Shown one piece after another: positions 1-7,793 of a DNA stretch of 64,000 nucleotides (position 1 is the first letter of the stretch; each line of letters opens with the position of its first letter). The position numbers and the translations under genes are program-made. The notes beneath the pieces are model-generated. The model was not told where the DNA came from and ran no database searches. It saw only the letters and a program-made list of their open reading frames with translations. Source of the stretch: Noviherbaspirillum aerium. GTDB lineage: Bacteria > Pseudomonadota > Gammaproteobacteria > Burkholderiales > Burkholderiaceae_D. The stretch lies in NCBI RefSeq assembly GCF_008929045.1, contig NZ_VFAH01000021.1, positions 40,012-104,011 of the forward strand. The letters are read 5' to 3'.

Positions 1-365
1 GCTTCCGCAAAACTCATTGAAGTCGGCATGGCGCCAGCCAGACGCTCGTCCACCAGGTGCAATTCCGCGTTGCAGCCGGGGCGCACGATGCTGCCTGCAT
101 AAAAGACACGGTCGCCCGGAGCGAACAGCGTTGTTTGAGGCCCGACATCTACCACGGTACCAGCAGCGTCCCAACCGAGAATGCGCGGCTGGCCGTCGCG
201 ATGCGGCCGTGCGCTGCGCATTTTTATGTCGATCGGATTGACCGACACCGCCTCGATTCGGACCAGGAGATCTCGTGCGCCGGCTACCGGACACGCGAGG
301 TCGAGGTCGACCAGTGAATCGGCACCGTGGCTGTAGAGGTCGGCAGGAGTTCCGATTGCCTTCAT
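1..365 (-). CDS. Zinc-binding alcohol dehydrogenase / quinone oxidoreductase family protein (partial)
   Basis: Read on the minus strand from the ATG at 365, this gives 121 residues beginning MKAIGTPADLYS and runs off the left edge, so the C-terminal NAD(P)-binding domain is missing. The visible part is a GroES-like N-terminal domain of the medium-chain dehydrogenase/reductase superfamily: a VNPIDIKMR segment, an ILGWDAAG motif and a GDRVFYAG motif, as in the zinc-type quinone oxidoreductase-like subfamily. Such proteins reduce or oxidise carbonyl compounds with NAD(P)H in the cytoplasm. It starts 13 bases after the stop of the Bug-type binding protein and is the last visible gene of a minus-strand operon that begins at 4849. 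The substrate cannot be told. Family assignment is fairly secure, the exact function is not. Confidence 0.75.
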   Translation of the reverse strand, partial: MKAIGTPADLYSHGADSLVDLDLACPVAGARDLLVRIEAVSVNPIDIKMRSARPHRDGQPRILGWDAAGTVVDVGPQTTLFAPGDRVFYAGSIVRPGCNAELHLVDERLAGAMPTSMSFAE

Positions 366-378
366 GTCGGCTTGCCGC

Positions 379-1362
379 TTATTGCTGCTCGACTTTGGCC
401 TTGACCACGATCTTTTTCCACAGCTCGATCTCCGCAGCCTGGAATCGGCGCATTTCCTCCGCCCCGCCGCTCATTGCCTCCGCGCCCTGCCGTTCATAGA
501 ACTCGCGCGTTTCCGGCATCCGGGCGATTTGTGTCAGGAGCGACGCTAGCTTCTCGGTTTCGGCTTTCGGTGTCTTCGCCGATACCATTGCCCCTACCCA
601 GACATAAGCCTGATATCCGGGCAAACCCTCCTCCGCTGCGGTTGGCAGGTCAGGCAGCGCCGGCGCGCGTCGTTCGGAGGCGACCGCAAGCGCACGTACC
701 TTGCCACCCTTGACCAGTCCTTGTGTCGCGGTGATGTCCGAAAAGGTCAGGTCGACTGTGCCGGCCGCAACCCCGGCAAGAGCTTCCGAAGCGCCCTTGT
801 AAGGCACGTGTACGGTACTGACGCCGGCGACGTCATTGAACAGTTCAGCCATCAGCTGATAGCCGGCTGAACCCGACGCATAGTTTAGCTTTCCCGGCTG
901 TGCCTTGGCGGCCTTGACGAGGTCGGACACCGTTTTGTAAGGCGAATTTGGCGGTACCGCGAGAACCGCCGGCGCGCGCATCATCATTGTTAGCGGGGCG
1001 AAATCGGTCTGCGGGTTGTATGGCAGCTTTTTGAACAGAGCGACGTTGACCGCCAGCGTGGAGTTACTTCCGACGAACACCGTATAGCCGTCGGCAGGTG
1101 CAGCCAATACGTTCTGGACGCCGATGAAACCGTTTCCACCAGGTCGGTTTTCAACGACCACCGGCTGTCCCGTCAGTTCGGACAGCTTCTTGCCGAAGTA
1201 ACGTGCCGACGTATCCGTTCCACTGCCTGGAGGAAAAGGCACAACCAACTTGATGACGCGGGAGGGAAATTCCTGGGCGATCGCATGCAGTGCGGGCATC
1301 AGAATTGTGGCGCATCCGATTGCAGCCGATATTACCATCCTGCGATAAGGTTTTTTCAACAT
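379..1362 (-). CDS. Bug/TctC family periplasmic tricarboxylate-type solute-binding protein
   Basis: 327 residues. A basic start (MLKKPYRRM) and a hydrophobic stretch ending in HAIAQ give a signal peptide cleaved near residues 28-31, so the mature protein is periplasmic. The body has the hallmarks of the Bug (TctC) family: RVIKLVVPFPPGSGTD after the signal, VVVENRPGGNG, a DGYTVFVG segment and the HVPYKGASEAL loop. Bug proteins bind small carboxylates and may feed a TctAB permease, but no tctA or tctB is nearby, which is common for these expanded beta-proteobacterial families. It sits 46 bases downstream of the small acyl-CoA dehydrogenase in the same operon, suggesting that it captures a carboxylic acid or an intermediate handled by that operon. 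The ligand is unknown. Confidence 0.9.
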   Translation of the reverse strand: MLKKPYRRMVISAAIGCATILMPALHAIAQEFPSRVIKLVVPFPPGSGTDTSARYFGKKLSELTGQPVVVENRPGGNGFIGVQNVLAAPADGYTVFVGSNSTLAVNVALFKKLPYNPQTDFAPLTMMMRAPAVLAVPPNSPYKTVSDLVKAAKAQPGKLNYASGSAGYQLMAELFNDVAGVSTVHVPYKGASEALAGVAAGTVDLTFSDITATQGLVKGGKVRALAVASERRAPALPDLPTAAEEGLPGYQAYVWVGAMVSAKTPKAETEKLASLLTQIARMPETREFYERQGAEAMSGGAEEMRRFQAAEIELWKKIVVKAKVEQQ

Positions 1363-1408
1363 CTCTGGTCTCCTCCGGCATTGTTGCCGTGTCGGTTATA
1401 AATGATAT

Positions 1409-2395
1409 TTACACGCTGGCTGTACGAATGAAATCAACGATCCGCTCTTGGCCTGACTGCAATACGCGCTGCCCCACGACCTGGTTCCAATGGGCTTCGG
1501 AACCATGCGCAATCCGCCATTCATGCAGACGGCGCGTCAGTAGTTGCAGGTCATATTCTTCGGTTACGCCAATGGCGCCGTGTACCGCATGCGCAATCGA
1601 TGCAACTAGTACGGCGGCCTCGCTGGTACGCGATTTTGCGATGGCGCTCGCCAGCGGTGCAGGCATGCGAGCATCGCCCTGGAATGCCGCCTCGGCCGCA
1701 ATCAGCGCAGCCGCGACGTGTTCAGCCATGACGCTGATCTGGTGCTGTATCGCCTGGAATTTGCCGATCGACTTGCCGAATTGCGTCCGGTCGTTGGCAT
1801 ACTGCAGTGTCATGTCGAATACGCGGCGCATGGCGCCGGCCAGCAGTGCGGCGTGCAATGCCGCGCCCAGTTCGGCCAAGCCGCCCGCGGCCAAGGTCGT
1901 CTGCGCAGTTTGGCTCTCTGGCTGCCAGGTCATGGTCGCAACCAGGCTGCCATGTACGCCCGTTAGCGTCCGTACCGCACTGGCTCCCGGCAGCACCAGC
2001 ACCTGGTCCTCATTCTGGACGACGACATGATCGGCGATAGCGCCATACGGTACCAGCGGACAGGTCAGACTGCCATCTTCCGCGCAGCGTAAAGCCGGTG
2101 CAAGCGTGAGCATGCCGGCCGGGATCTCGGTACGTCCTGCCAGTACTGTGCGGGCGGCGATGCTCTGCGCCAGCGGCAAGGGCATCGCATAAGCACCCAG
2201 CGCGGTCAGGACCGGAAACAGGTCCGGCAACGGCAGCATGGCGCCGCCGAGATCTTCCGGAGCGAGCAGTTCGAGAAAGCCCGCATCCGCTATTGCATCC
2301 CATAATGCTTCGGCCGAGCCGCCGGCTTGTATGGCGCGCACGGCTGCCGGAGTGCACTGGTCCTTCAGAATCTCTTCAATGGCTTCTGCAAACAT
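1409..2395 (-). CDS. Acyl-CoA dehydrogenase, small-subunit type
   Basis: 328 residues, shorter than the usual 380. The C-terminal helical domain is recognisable (NDRTQFGKSIGKFQAIQHQ, then HAVHGAIGVTEEYDLQLL), while the N-terminal half is divergent. No Glu that could serve as the usual catalytic base is obvious to me. It lies 11 bases downstream of a full-size acyl-CoA dehydrogenase (2407-3564). A short/long pair in tandem matches the known alpha2-beta2 heterotetrameric acyl-CoA dehydrogenases of steroid side-chain degradation (FadE28/FadE29 type), where only one subunit carries the base. I infer that this is the non-catalytic partner. It could instead be an independent divergent homodimer. 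Flavin-dependent alpha,beta-desaturation in the cytoplasm is the family reaction. Confidence 0.8.
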   Translation of the reverse strand: MFAEAIEEILKDQCTPAAVRAIQAGGSAEALWDAIADAGFLELLAPEDLGGAMLPLPDLFPVLTALGAYAMPLPLAQSIAARTVLAGRTEIPAGMLTLAPALRCAEDGSLTCPLVPYGAIADHVVVQNEDQVLVLPGASAVRTLTGVHGSLVATMTWQPESQTAQTTLAAGGLAELGAALHAALLAGAMRRVFDMTLQYANDRTQFGKSIGKFQAIQHQISVMAEHVAAALIAAEAAFQGDARMPAPLASAIAKSRTSEAAVLVASIAHAVHGAIGVTEEYDLQLLTRRLHEWRIAHGSEAHWNQVVGQRVLQSGQERIVDFIRTASV

Positions 2396-2406
2396 TGCTG
2401 GTTCCT

Positions 2407-3564
2407 TTAACGCAAGCCGAGCCCGCGGGCAATCATGCCGCGCAGGATTTCGCGAGTGCCACCTCGCAGGGAGTAAGTCGGCGCAACCTGGCTAACATAT
2501 GCCACCGTCCGGTACAAATCCGCATCCACGATCTCCTGCGGATCGGCCGAGATCGCTGCCTCGATCACCGCAGGAAGCGTTTGCTCGAATTCCGTCCCGA
2601 TATCCTTGACCAGTGCAGCCTCGACAACCGGACTGGCGCCCTTGACCAGCTGGCTGGTAACAGTCACCGACATGTTGCGCAGCGTCGCCAGGTGGGTGGC
2701 AAACCGGCCGATGGTAGCGGCATGTGCGGCGGCATTGCCGCTTCGCCGCAGGCAGGCTATCCAGTGATCGAGCAGCACGATGCTGGAATACAGCCTTTCA
2801 GGCCCGCTTCGCTCGAATGCAAGTTCCGCGGTGACCTGCTCCCAGCCGCCGCCTTCCTGGCCGATCAGCGCATCGTCGGACAGCTCGACGTCGTCGAAGA
2901 ACACCTCCGAAAAATGTGCGTCGCCGGCCAGGTCTCGGATTGGACGCACAGTGACGCCGGGCAGCGAGAGATCGACGATGAATTGCGACAGTCCGCGCTG
3001 GCGATCTTCCGGGGTGCCCGAAGTTCTTACCAAGGCAATCATGTACTGGCACCGCGGTGCGTTGGTCGTCCAGATCTTGCGCCCGGTAAGTCGCCAGCCT
3101 TTTTCAGTGCGCGTGGCTCGGGTGCCGACGCTGGCAAGGTCCGATCCGGAATTCGGTTCGCTCATGCCGATACAAAAGAACGCTTCCGCCGCACAGATTT
3201 TCGGCAGGTAAAAGCGGCGCTGTGCCTCGGTGCCATATTTCAGGATCAGCGGCCCGCTCTGTCGATCGGCAATCCAGTGCGCGGAGACAGGAGCACCGGC
3301 GATCAAGAGTTCCTCGACCAGTACGAAGCGCGAAAACGCATCCAGGTTGGCGCCACCGTATTCACGCGGCAATGTCATGCCTACCCACCCGCGCTTGGCC
3401 ATCTCGCAGCTGAACTCGGCGGAAAAGCCCATCCAGGAACGTGCGCGGACATCCGGCGCCGAATCCGGCATGCTGGTCCGGAGGAATTCCTTCACTTCAG
3501 CCCGAAAGGCTTCTGCTTCGGCAGGAAGCGCGGCAAAACGGAAGTGGTTGAGCAGCGCGGTCAT
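2407..3564 (-). CDS. Acyl-CoA dehydrogenase, large-subunit type
   Basis: 385 residues with the full acyl-CoA dehydrogenase fold. The N-terminal domain carries GWVGMTLPREYGGA. The middle domain has FCIGMSEPNSGSDLAS, which contacts flavin and substrate, then GWRLTGRKIWTTNA. The C-terminal helices end in the FAD-binding SLRGGTREILRGMIARGL segment. It makes the trans-2-enoyl-CoA and passes electrons to ETF. It is 61 bases from the CoA-transferase gene upstream and 11 bases from the small acyl-CoA dehydrogenase downstream, so all are probably co-transcribed. The pairing suggests a heteromeric enzyme, as in steroid or bile-acid side-chain degradation, although the sequence alone cannot prove complex formation. 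Confidence 0.92.
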   Translation of the reverse strand: MTALLNHFRFAALPAEAEAFRAEVKEFLRTSMPDSAPDVRARSWMGFSAEFSCEMAKRGWVGMTLPREYGGANLDAFSRFVLVEELLIAGAPVSAHWIADRQSGPLILKYGTEAQRRFYLPKICAAEAFFCIGMSEPNSGSDLASVGTRATRTEKGWRLTGRKIWTTNAPRCQYMIALVRTSGTPEDRQRGLSQFIVDLSLPGVTVRPIRDLAGDAHFSEVFFDDVELSDDALIGQEGGGWEQVTAELAFERSGPERLYSSIVLLDHWIACLRRSGNAAAHAATIGRFATHLATLRNMSVTVTSQLVKGASPVVEAALVKDIGTEFEQTLPAVIEAAISADPQEIVDADLYRTVAYVSQVAPTYSLRGGTREILRGMIARGLGLR

Positions 3565-3625
3565 TACGGTGCTTCCTTGTATCGGTCAGTAACTTGCATG
3601 GAATTTCCTTGTTTGAGACAGTAAC

Positions 3626-4849
3626 TCATACGACCCCCTGCGCTTTCAGCGCAGCGATGCGCTCCTCCGATATGCCAAGACGCTCTGCGAGCACTTCAGT
3701 CGTGTGCTCGCCCAGCGTGGGAGCGGCATGCGTATAGCGAATCGGCGTATCCGAGAAGCGTATCGGATTGGCCAGGCTCGGAATTTCTCCGCCGACGGAA
3801 TGCGGCAGCGACAGCTTCATCCGACGGTGCTGCACTTGCGGATCTTCAAATACCTGCCGCATGTTGTTGATCGGCCCGCAGGGAACGTTCGCAGCTTCCA
3901 TCTTCGCGACCCATTCCTTCATGGTGCGGGTCAGCATAGTCTCGGCGATCTGCGGAATCAGGGCGTCGCGATTGATGTTGCGCAGCCCTACCGTGACAAA
4001 GCGCGGATCAACAGCCAGATCATTGCGTCCAATGACATGGCAAAACGCGGCATACTGAGAATCGTTGCCGACGGCGACAATGACCTCACCTTCCTTGCAG
4101 CGAAAGACCTGGTAGGGCACCATATTCGGATGCATGTTTCCCATCCGCTGAGGTATCTTGCCGGACATGAAATGGTTCATCGCTTGATAACCGTTGATCG
4201 CAACGATGCAGTCCAACAGGGCCATGTCGATGTACTGCCCTTCGCCGCTCACGTGGCGATGCTCTAGTGCAGCAAGTATGGCCGTCGTTGCGTACATGCC
4301 GGTCAGCAGGTCCGAAATGGCGACTCCACTCTTGATTGGACCGCCGCCGGGTTCGCTGTCGGCATGTCCGGTAATGCTCATCAACCCACCCATGCCCTGA
4401 AATACGAAGTCGTAGCCTGGAAGCGCAGCGTAAGGGCCATCTTGCCCAAATCCAGTGATCGAGCAATACACCAGGCGCGGGTTCAAAGGTCGGAGATCGT
4501 TATACGAAAGGCCATAACGCGCAAGCGTACCGACCTTGTAATTTTCGACCAGTACATCGGCATCGCGCACCAGTTCGCGAATGATTTCCTGACCTGTTTC
4601 CGATGCCAGATCGATGGTGATCGACTTCTTTCCGCGATTGGTGCTCAAATAATATGCGGCGTCGGTGGTGTCGTGACCCTCCGCATCTTTCAGGAACGGC
4701 GGCCCCCAGCTCCGGGTGTCGTCGCCAGCACCCGGTCGCTCCACCTTAATCACCTCGGCACCCATATCGGCAAAATTCTGTGTTGCCCATGGACCGGCAA
4801 GAACGCGTGTCAGGTCAAGCACTTTCAAGTGTCCCAATGCCGTCTTCAT
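3626..4849 (-). CDS. Family III CoA-transferase (CaiB/BaiF type)
   Basis: 407 residues, a normal length for the family. Seen: the N-terminal VLDLTRVLAGPWATQNFADMGAEVIKVE block, STNRGKKSITIDL, CSITGFGQDGPY, and Asp180 in SGVAISDLLTGMYA, which aligns with the catalytic Asp (about 169) that forms the acyl anhydride in formyl-CoA and carnitine CoA-transferases. It moves CoA between carboxylic acids without ATP, so it would activate a substrate acid for the acyl-CoA dehydrogenases encoded just downstream. It is the first gene of the minus-strand operon. A one-mismatch copy of the proposed TetR operator lies 49 bases before its start. Donor and acceptor acids are unknown. Confidence 0.93.
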   Translation of the reverse strand: MKTALGHLKVLDLTRVLAGPWATQNFADMGAEVIKVERPGAGDDTRSWGPPFLKDAEGHDTTDAAYYLSTNRGKKSITIDLASETGQEIIRELVRDADVLVENYKVGTLARYGLSYNDLRPLNPRLVYCSITGFGQDGPYAALPGYDFVFQGMGGLMSITGHADSEPGGGPIKSGVAISDLLTGMYATTAILAALEHRHVSGEGQYIDMALLDCIVAINGYQAMNHFMSGKIPQRMGNMHPNMVPYQVFRCKEGEVIVAVGNDSQYAAFCHVIGRNDLAVDPRFVTVGLRNINRDALIPQIAETMLTRTMKEWVAKMEAANVPCGPINNMRQVFEDPQVQHRRMKLSLPHSVGGEIPSLANPIRFSDTPIRYTHAAPTLGEHTTEVLAERLGISEERIAALKAQGVV

Positions 4850-5128
4850 TCCTCTTTCCTGTCTAGTTGCAATGTCACTTGCCGTTTAGGCACGAGACAA
4901 AGAATAGTTTGAGCGAGCACCAGCAGTCCAATATTAAATTTTCCTTCTACGATACTCAACTCGTATCACCTCCACATTTATATTGCGCTGCAATATGCAT
5001 AAAATCTGCTAGAAGGATTTTCCTCTCATACGAATCCGGTATCGTTTTCTATAAATATGATATTGGACATCAGTTACCGTTTTGAATATCCTTGAACAGC
5101 TTTCAAACCATGCCCAAAGGATATGCAG
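4850..5128. promoter_or_regulatory. Divergent promoter region
   Basis: The 279-base AT-richer gap between the minus-strand CoA-transferase operon and the plus-strand hydratase gene must hold both promoters. It contains the degenerate CWAAC-N4-GTTWG element at 4898-4911. For the plus-strand gene, AAAGGA at 5115-5120 is 8 bases from the ATG at 5129 but only 2 from the ATG at 5123, which favours 5129. The LysR gene at 5997 is a natural candidate regulator of this gap, but I could not single out a convincing T-N11-A box. Confidence 0.55.
4898..4911. promoter_or_regulatory. Degenerate copy of the putative TetR operator (CAAAG-aata-GTTTG)
   Basis: CAAAGAATAGTTTG matches the CWAAC-N4-GTTWG consensus at 9 of 10 arm positions (G instead of C at the fifth). 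It sits 49 bases upstream of the CoA-transferase start. Because it is imperfect and 29 kb from the TetR gene, membership of the same regulon is tentative. Confidence 0.3.
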
Positions 5129-5923
5129 ATGGCTGACTTTCTACTCTACGAACAAGACGGACACATAGTCACACTGACCATGAACGAGCCGGAGCGCCGT
5201 AACCCTCTGACAGGAAACAGCGCAGTCCAGGAGTTCATCGCTGCGATACAACGGATTGAGAATGACCGCAGCGTGCGCGCCGTTATCCTTACTGGCGCCG
5301 GGAATGCGTTCTCATCGGGCGGTAACATCAAGGATATGGAGAGGCAGGCATCCGGTGAAGTCACAGGCATGCAGATCCGGCAGGAATACCGGCAAGGTAT
5401 CCAGAAACTGCCCTTAGCCTTATTCAATCTGGAAGTGCCTGTCATCGCAGCAGTTAACGGGGCAGCCATCGGTGCGGGCCTGGATTTGACTTGCATGTGC
5501 GATATACGGATTGCCTCACGGCATGCGAAGTTTGCAGAAAGCTTCGTCAAGTTGGGAATCGTCCCGGGCGACGGTGGCGCCTGGCTGTTGCCTCGCGTCA
5601 TCGGTCTGTCGCGAGCTGCGGAAATGTCCTTTACAGGCCAGATAATCGACGCTGAACAGGCGCTTGCGTGGAACCTGGTGTCGCGGGTGGTTGAGCCCGA
5701 AGAACTACTTCCAACCGCCCGCGCGTTGGCGGAGCAGATCGCTGCGAATCCCCCTCACGCAGTACGGTTGGCCAAACGCCTTCTGCGCGAAGGCATACAT
5801 TCACGTCTCGATACACTGCTCGAGCTCTCTGCTGCATACCAGGCGCTTTCTCACCAGACTCCCGACCATAGTGAAGCCGTCACTGCCTTCCTTGAGAAAC
5901 GCGAACCGGTCTTTAAAGGCTGA
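5129..5923 (+). CDS. Enoyl-CoA hydratase/isomerase family protein
   Basis: 264 residues from the preferred ATG at 5129 (MADFLLYEQ). The crotonase fold is clear: LTGAGNAFSSGGNIKDM forms part of the oxyanion hole, and AAVNGAAIGAGLDLTCMCD the second half. The catalytic glutamates of classical hydratases (in GGGxE and PExxLG) are replaced by GAGLD and VKLGIVPGDGG, so simple hydration is not assured. Isomerase, hydrolase or retro-Claisen activity are alternatives. It ends with EKREPVFKG, as is usual for the family. The gene is divergent from the CoA-transferase operon and lies 73 bases before a LysR regulator on the same strand, which suggests joint control. Confidence 0.85.
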   Translation: MADFLLYEQDGHIVTLTMNEPERRNPLTGNSAVQEFIAAIQRIENDRSVRAVILTGAGNAFSSGGNIKDMERQASGEVTGMQIRQEYRQGIQKLPLALFNLEVPVIAAVNGAAIGAGLDLTCMCDIRIASRHAKFAESFVKLGIVPGDGGAWLLPRVIGLSRAAEMSFTGQIIDAEQALAWNLVSRVVEPEELLPTARALAEQIAANPPHAVRLAKRLLREGIHSRLDTLLELSAAYQALSHQTPDHSEAVTAFLEKREPVFKG

Positions 5924-5996
5924 CAGCCGCCAGTTGCCTGGGAACTCGATGCGGGGCAAAGCAGGTATACTGCTGCCCTACGAAAATGTTCCCACC

Positions 5997-6896
5997 ATGG
6001 ACCTGCGCCGAATTCGTCATTTTGTCGTCCTAGCCGAGACGCTGAACTTTCGCCGTGCGGCAGAACGGCTGCATATGGCGCAACCGCCCCTATCAGTCTC
6101 GATCCAGAAGCTGGAAGCCGAGCTTGGCACCAAGCTATTTGTCCGTTCTCCTAATGGTGTTAGCCTGACTCCAAGCGGGGAAGCCGCATTGACAGAGGCG
6201 AAGCGGCTGTTATTTCATGGCAGCCAGTTTGCTCAAATTGCTCAAAGCGCCTCTGATGGGACCGGCGGTACGCTACAAGTGGGATTTGTCGGTTCGACTA
6301 CCTTCGGTATGTTGCAAAAGCTTGTACCTTTGTTTCGCACCGAATATCCCGGTGTTGAATTAATCCTGCGCGAGGCAACCTCAGCACGGATCGTCCAGAT
6401 GGTCGAGGAAGATTCGCTAGACGTAGGGCTTGTGCGTACGCCATTGTTACGGAGTTCAACCGCAGCGCTGGTGCCGCTCGAACGTGATCAGTTTATTGTC
6501 GCCCTACCTCGTGGAAACCGTCTTGTAACGAAAGGATTGCTTTCGCTGGCTGATCTCGCGGATGAATCGTTTATTATGTACACCCGCACGGAAGCTGCGG
6601 GTTTGCACAATGCGGTGATGCTTGCCTGTCAACGAGGCGGTTTTCTGCCGCGGATCACGCAAGAAGCGGTGCAGGTGCAAACTGTGCTCGCTCTTGTAGA
6701 AAGCGGATTGGGCGTTGCACTTGTGCCATCGGTGATGCAACGGTTCGTCAATGAAAAAATCGTCTACCGGGCACTTATGGATTTTCCGGCAGCAGCGGAG
6801 ATCGGCCTTGCCCTGATTTACTTGCCTCAACGTGAAAGTGCTGCTGCACGGCGCTTCCGTACCCTTGCCTGCCGTGAGTTTCAATTACCGATGTAG
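5997..6896 (+). CDS. LysR family transcriptional regulator
   Basis: 299 residues from ATG 5997 (MDLRRIRHFVVLAE). In-frame codons extend upstream to 5664, but they overlap the hydratase and show no LysR homology. The N-terminal winged helix (residues about 1-60) reads AETLNFRRAAERLHMAQPPLSVSIQKLE, and RSPNGVSLTPSGE is the wing. The rest is the periplasmic-binding-protein-like effector domain (GTLQVGFVGSTTFGML onward). LysR proteins bind DNA as tetramers and usually activate divergent or adjacent genes in response to a pathway metabolite. Here the nearest targets are the 5129 gene and the operon starting at 4849. Its stop is only 15 bases from the left end of the inserted IS5 element, and the gene is intact. 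Confidence 0.93.
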   Translation: MDLRRIRHFVVLAETLNFRRAAERLHMAQPPLSVSIQKLEAELGTKLFVRSPNGVSLTPSGEAALTEAKRLLFHGSQFAQIAQSASDGTGGTLQVGFVGSTTFGMLQKLVPLFRTEYPGVELILREATSARIVQMVEEDSLDVGLVRTPLLRSSTAALVPLERDQFIVALPRGNRLVTKGLLSLADLADESFIMYTRTEAAGLHNAVMLACQRGGFLPRITQEAVQVQTVLALVESGLGVALVPSVMQRFVNEKIVYRALMDFPAAAEIGLALIYLPQRESAAARRFRTLACREFQLPM

Positions 6897-6911
6897 GGCT
6901 TCGCTGAATTA

Positions 6912-7793
6912 CAGAGTCTATCAAAATGAACGAAATGCTGCCATAAGCCTCGGTAGAGCGTATCGATGGTGAGGCAACATGGCACGTGAACTGGTTGACG
7001 ATGAACTATGGGAAATAGTCCAGCCACTGCTGCCGGTCAAACGACGGCGCAAGACCCATCCCGGCCGCAAGCCGCTGGACGACTGGCGGGTATTGACTGG
7101 CATTCTGTTCCTGTTGCAGTCTGGGATTCCATGGGAAATGCTGCCGCAGGAGATGGGATGCGGCTCGGGCATGACTTGCCGGCGTCGGCTACGGGCCTGG
7201 CAAAAAGCTGGCGTATGGAAGAAGCTACATGGTGTGCTGCTGGACAAACTGCGCGCCGCCGACAAGATCGATTTCTCCCGTGCGGTGGCCGACAGTTCGT
7301 CGGTCAGGTCCGTGCATGGCGGAAAAAAACTGGACCGAACCCAACCGATCGCCGTAAGAAGGGCAGCAAGCACCACCTTCTCGTCGATGCGCAAGGCATC
7401 CCGGTCAATGTCATTCTGACCAAGGCCAACCGGCATGACGTTACGCAGCTGGTGCCGCTGGTTGATGGTGTACCGCCGATGCGAGGCAAACGCGGACGGC
7501 CGTTGAAAAAGCCCAAATGTGTTCAGACTGATCGTGCCTACGACAGTTGTGCTCACCGCCTGGCGCTGGAGCAGCGTGGCATCCTGCATCAAATTGCCAG
7601 ACGCCGTACCAAGCATGGCAGGAATCTGGGCAAGACCCGATGGGTGGTTGAACGCACCATCGCCTGGCTGCATCAATTCCGCCGTCTGCGGGTGCGCTAT
7701 GAGCGACTGCCGTCGATTCATGAAGCGTTCCTTCGCTTAGGATGCGCCATCATTTGTTGGCGCATCCTTAAAAAATCATTTTGTTAGACGCTG
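6912..7793 (+). mobile_element. IS5-family insertion sequence (IS427-like), complete
   Basis: 882 bases. The ends are inverted repeats: CAGAGTCTATCAAAATGA at the left and the complement of TCATTTTGTTAGACGCTG at the right, matching at 16 of 18 positions. Both sides are flanked by TTA (6909-6911 and 7794-7796), a 3-base target duplication typical of the group. The right-hand TTA is also part of the TTAA that borders the neighbouring IS701 element, so this IS landed exactly at the IS701 edge, probably after it. One transposase gene in two frames is carried. Confidence 0.85.
6979..7787 (+). CDS. IS5-family transposase, two frames joined by a -1 shift
   Basis: Frame A begins at ATG 6979 (MARELVDDELWEIVQPLL) and carries the first catalytic Asp in AVADSSSVRSVHGGKK. 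It would end at 7419 in nonsense sequence. The matching C-terminal half (TGPNPTDRRKKGSKHHLLVD, then VQTDRAYDS with the second Asp, and RWVVERTIAWLHQFRRLR with the Glu) lies in the -1 frame and ends at 7787. The switch point is a run of seven A at 7323-7329 (GGA AAA AAA CTG), a standard A-AAA-AAA slippery heptamer. Programmed -1 frameshifting is known in IS427-group elements, so I regard the gene as probably functional rather than broken. The joined protein is about 269 residues with a complete DDE triad. Confidence 0.85.

Noticed and set aside
5664..5996. Upstream in-frame extension of the LysR gene
   Set aside because: It overlaps the hydratase gene and lacks LysR features; the family N-terminus begins at 5997.
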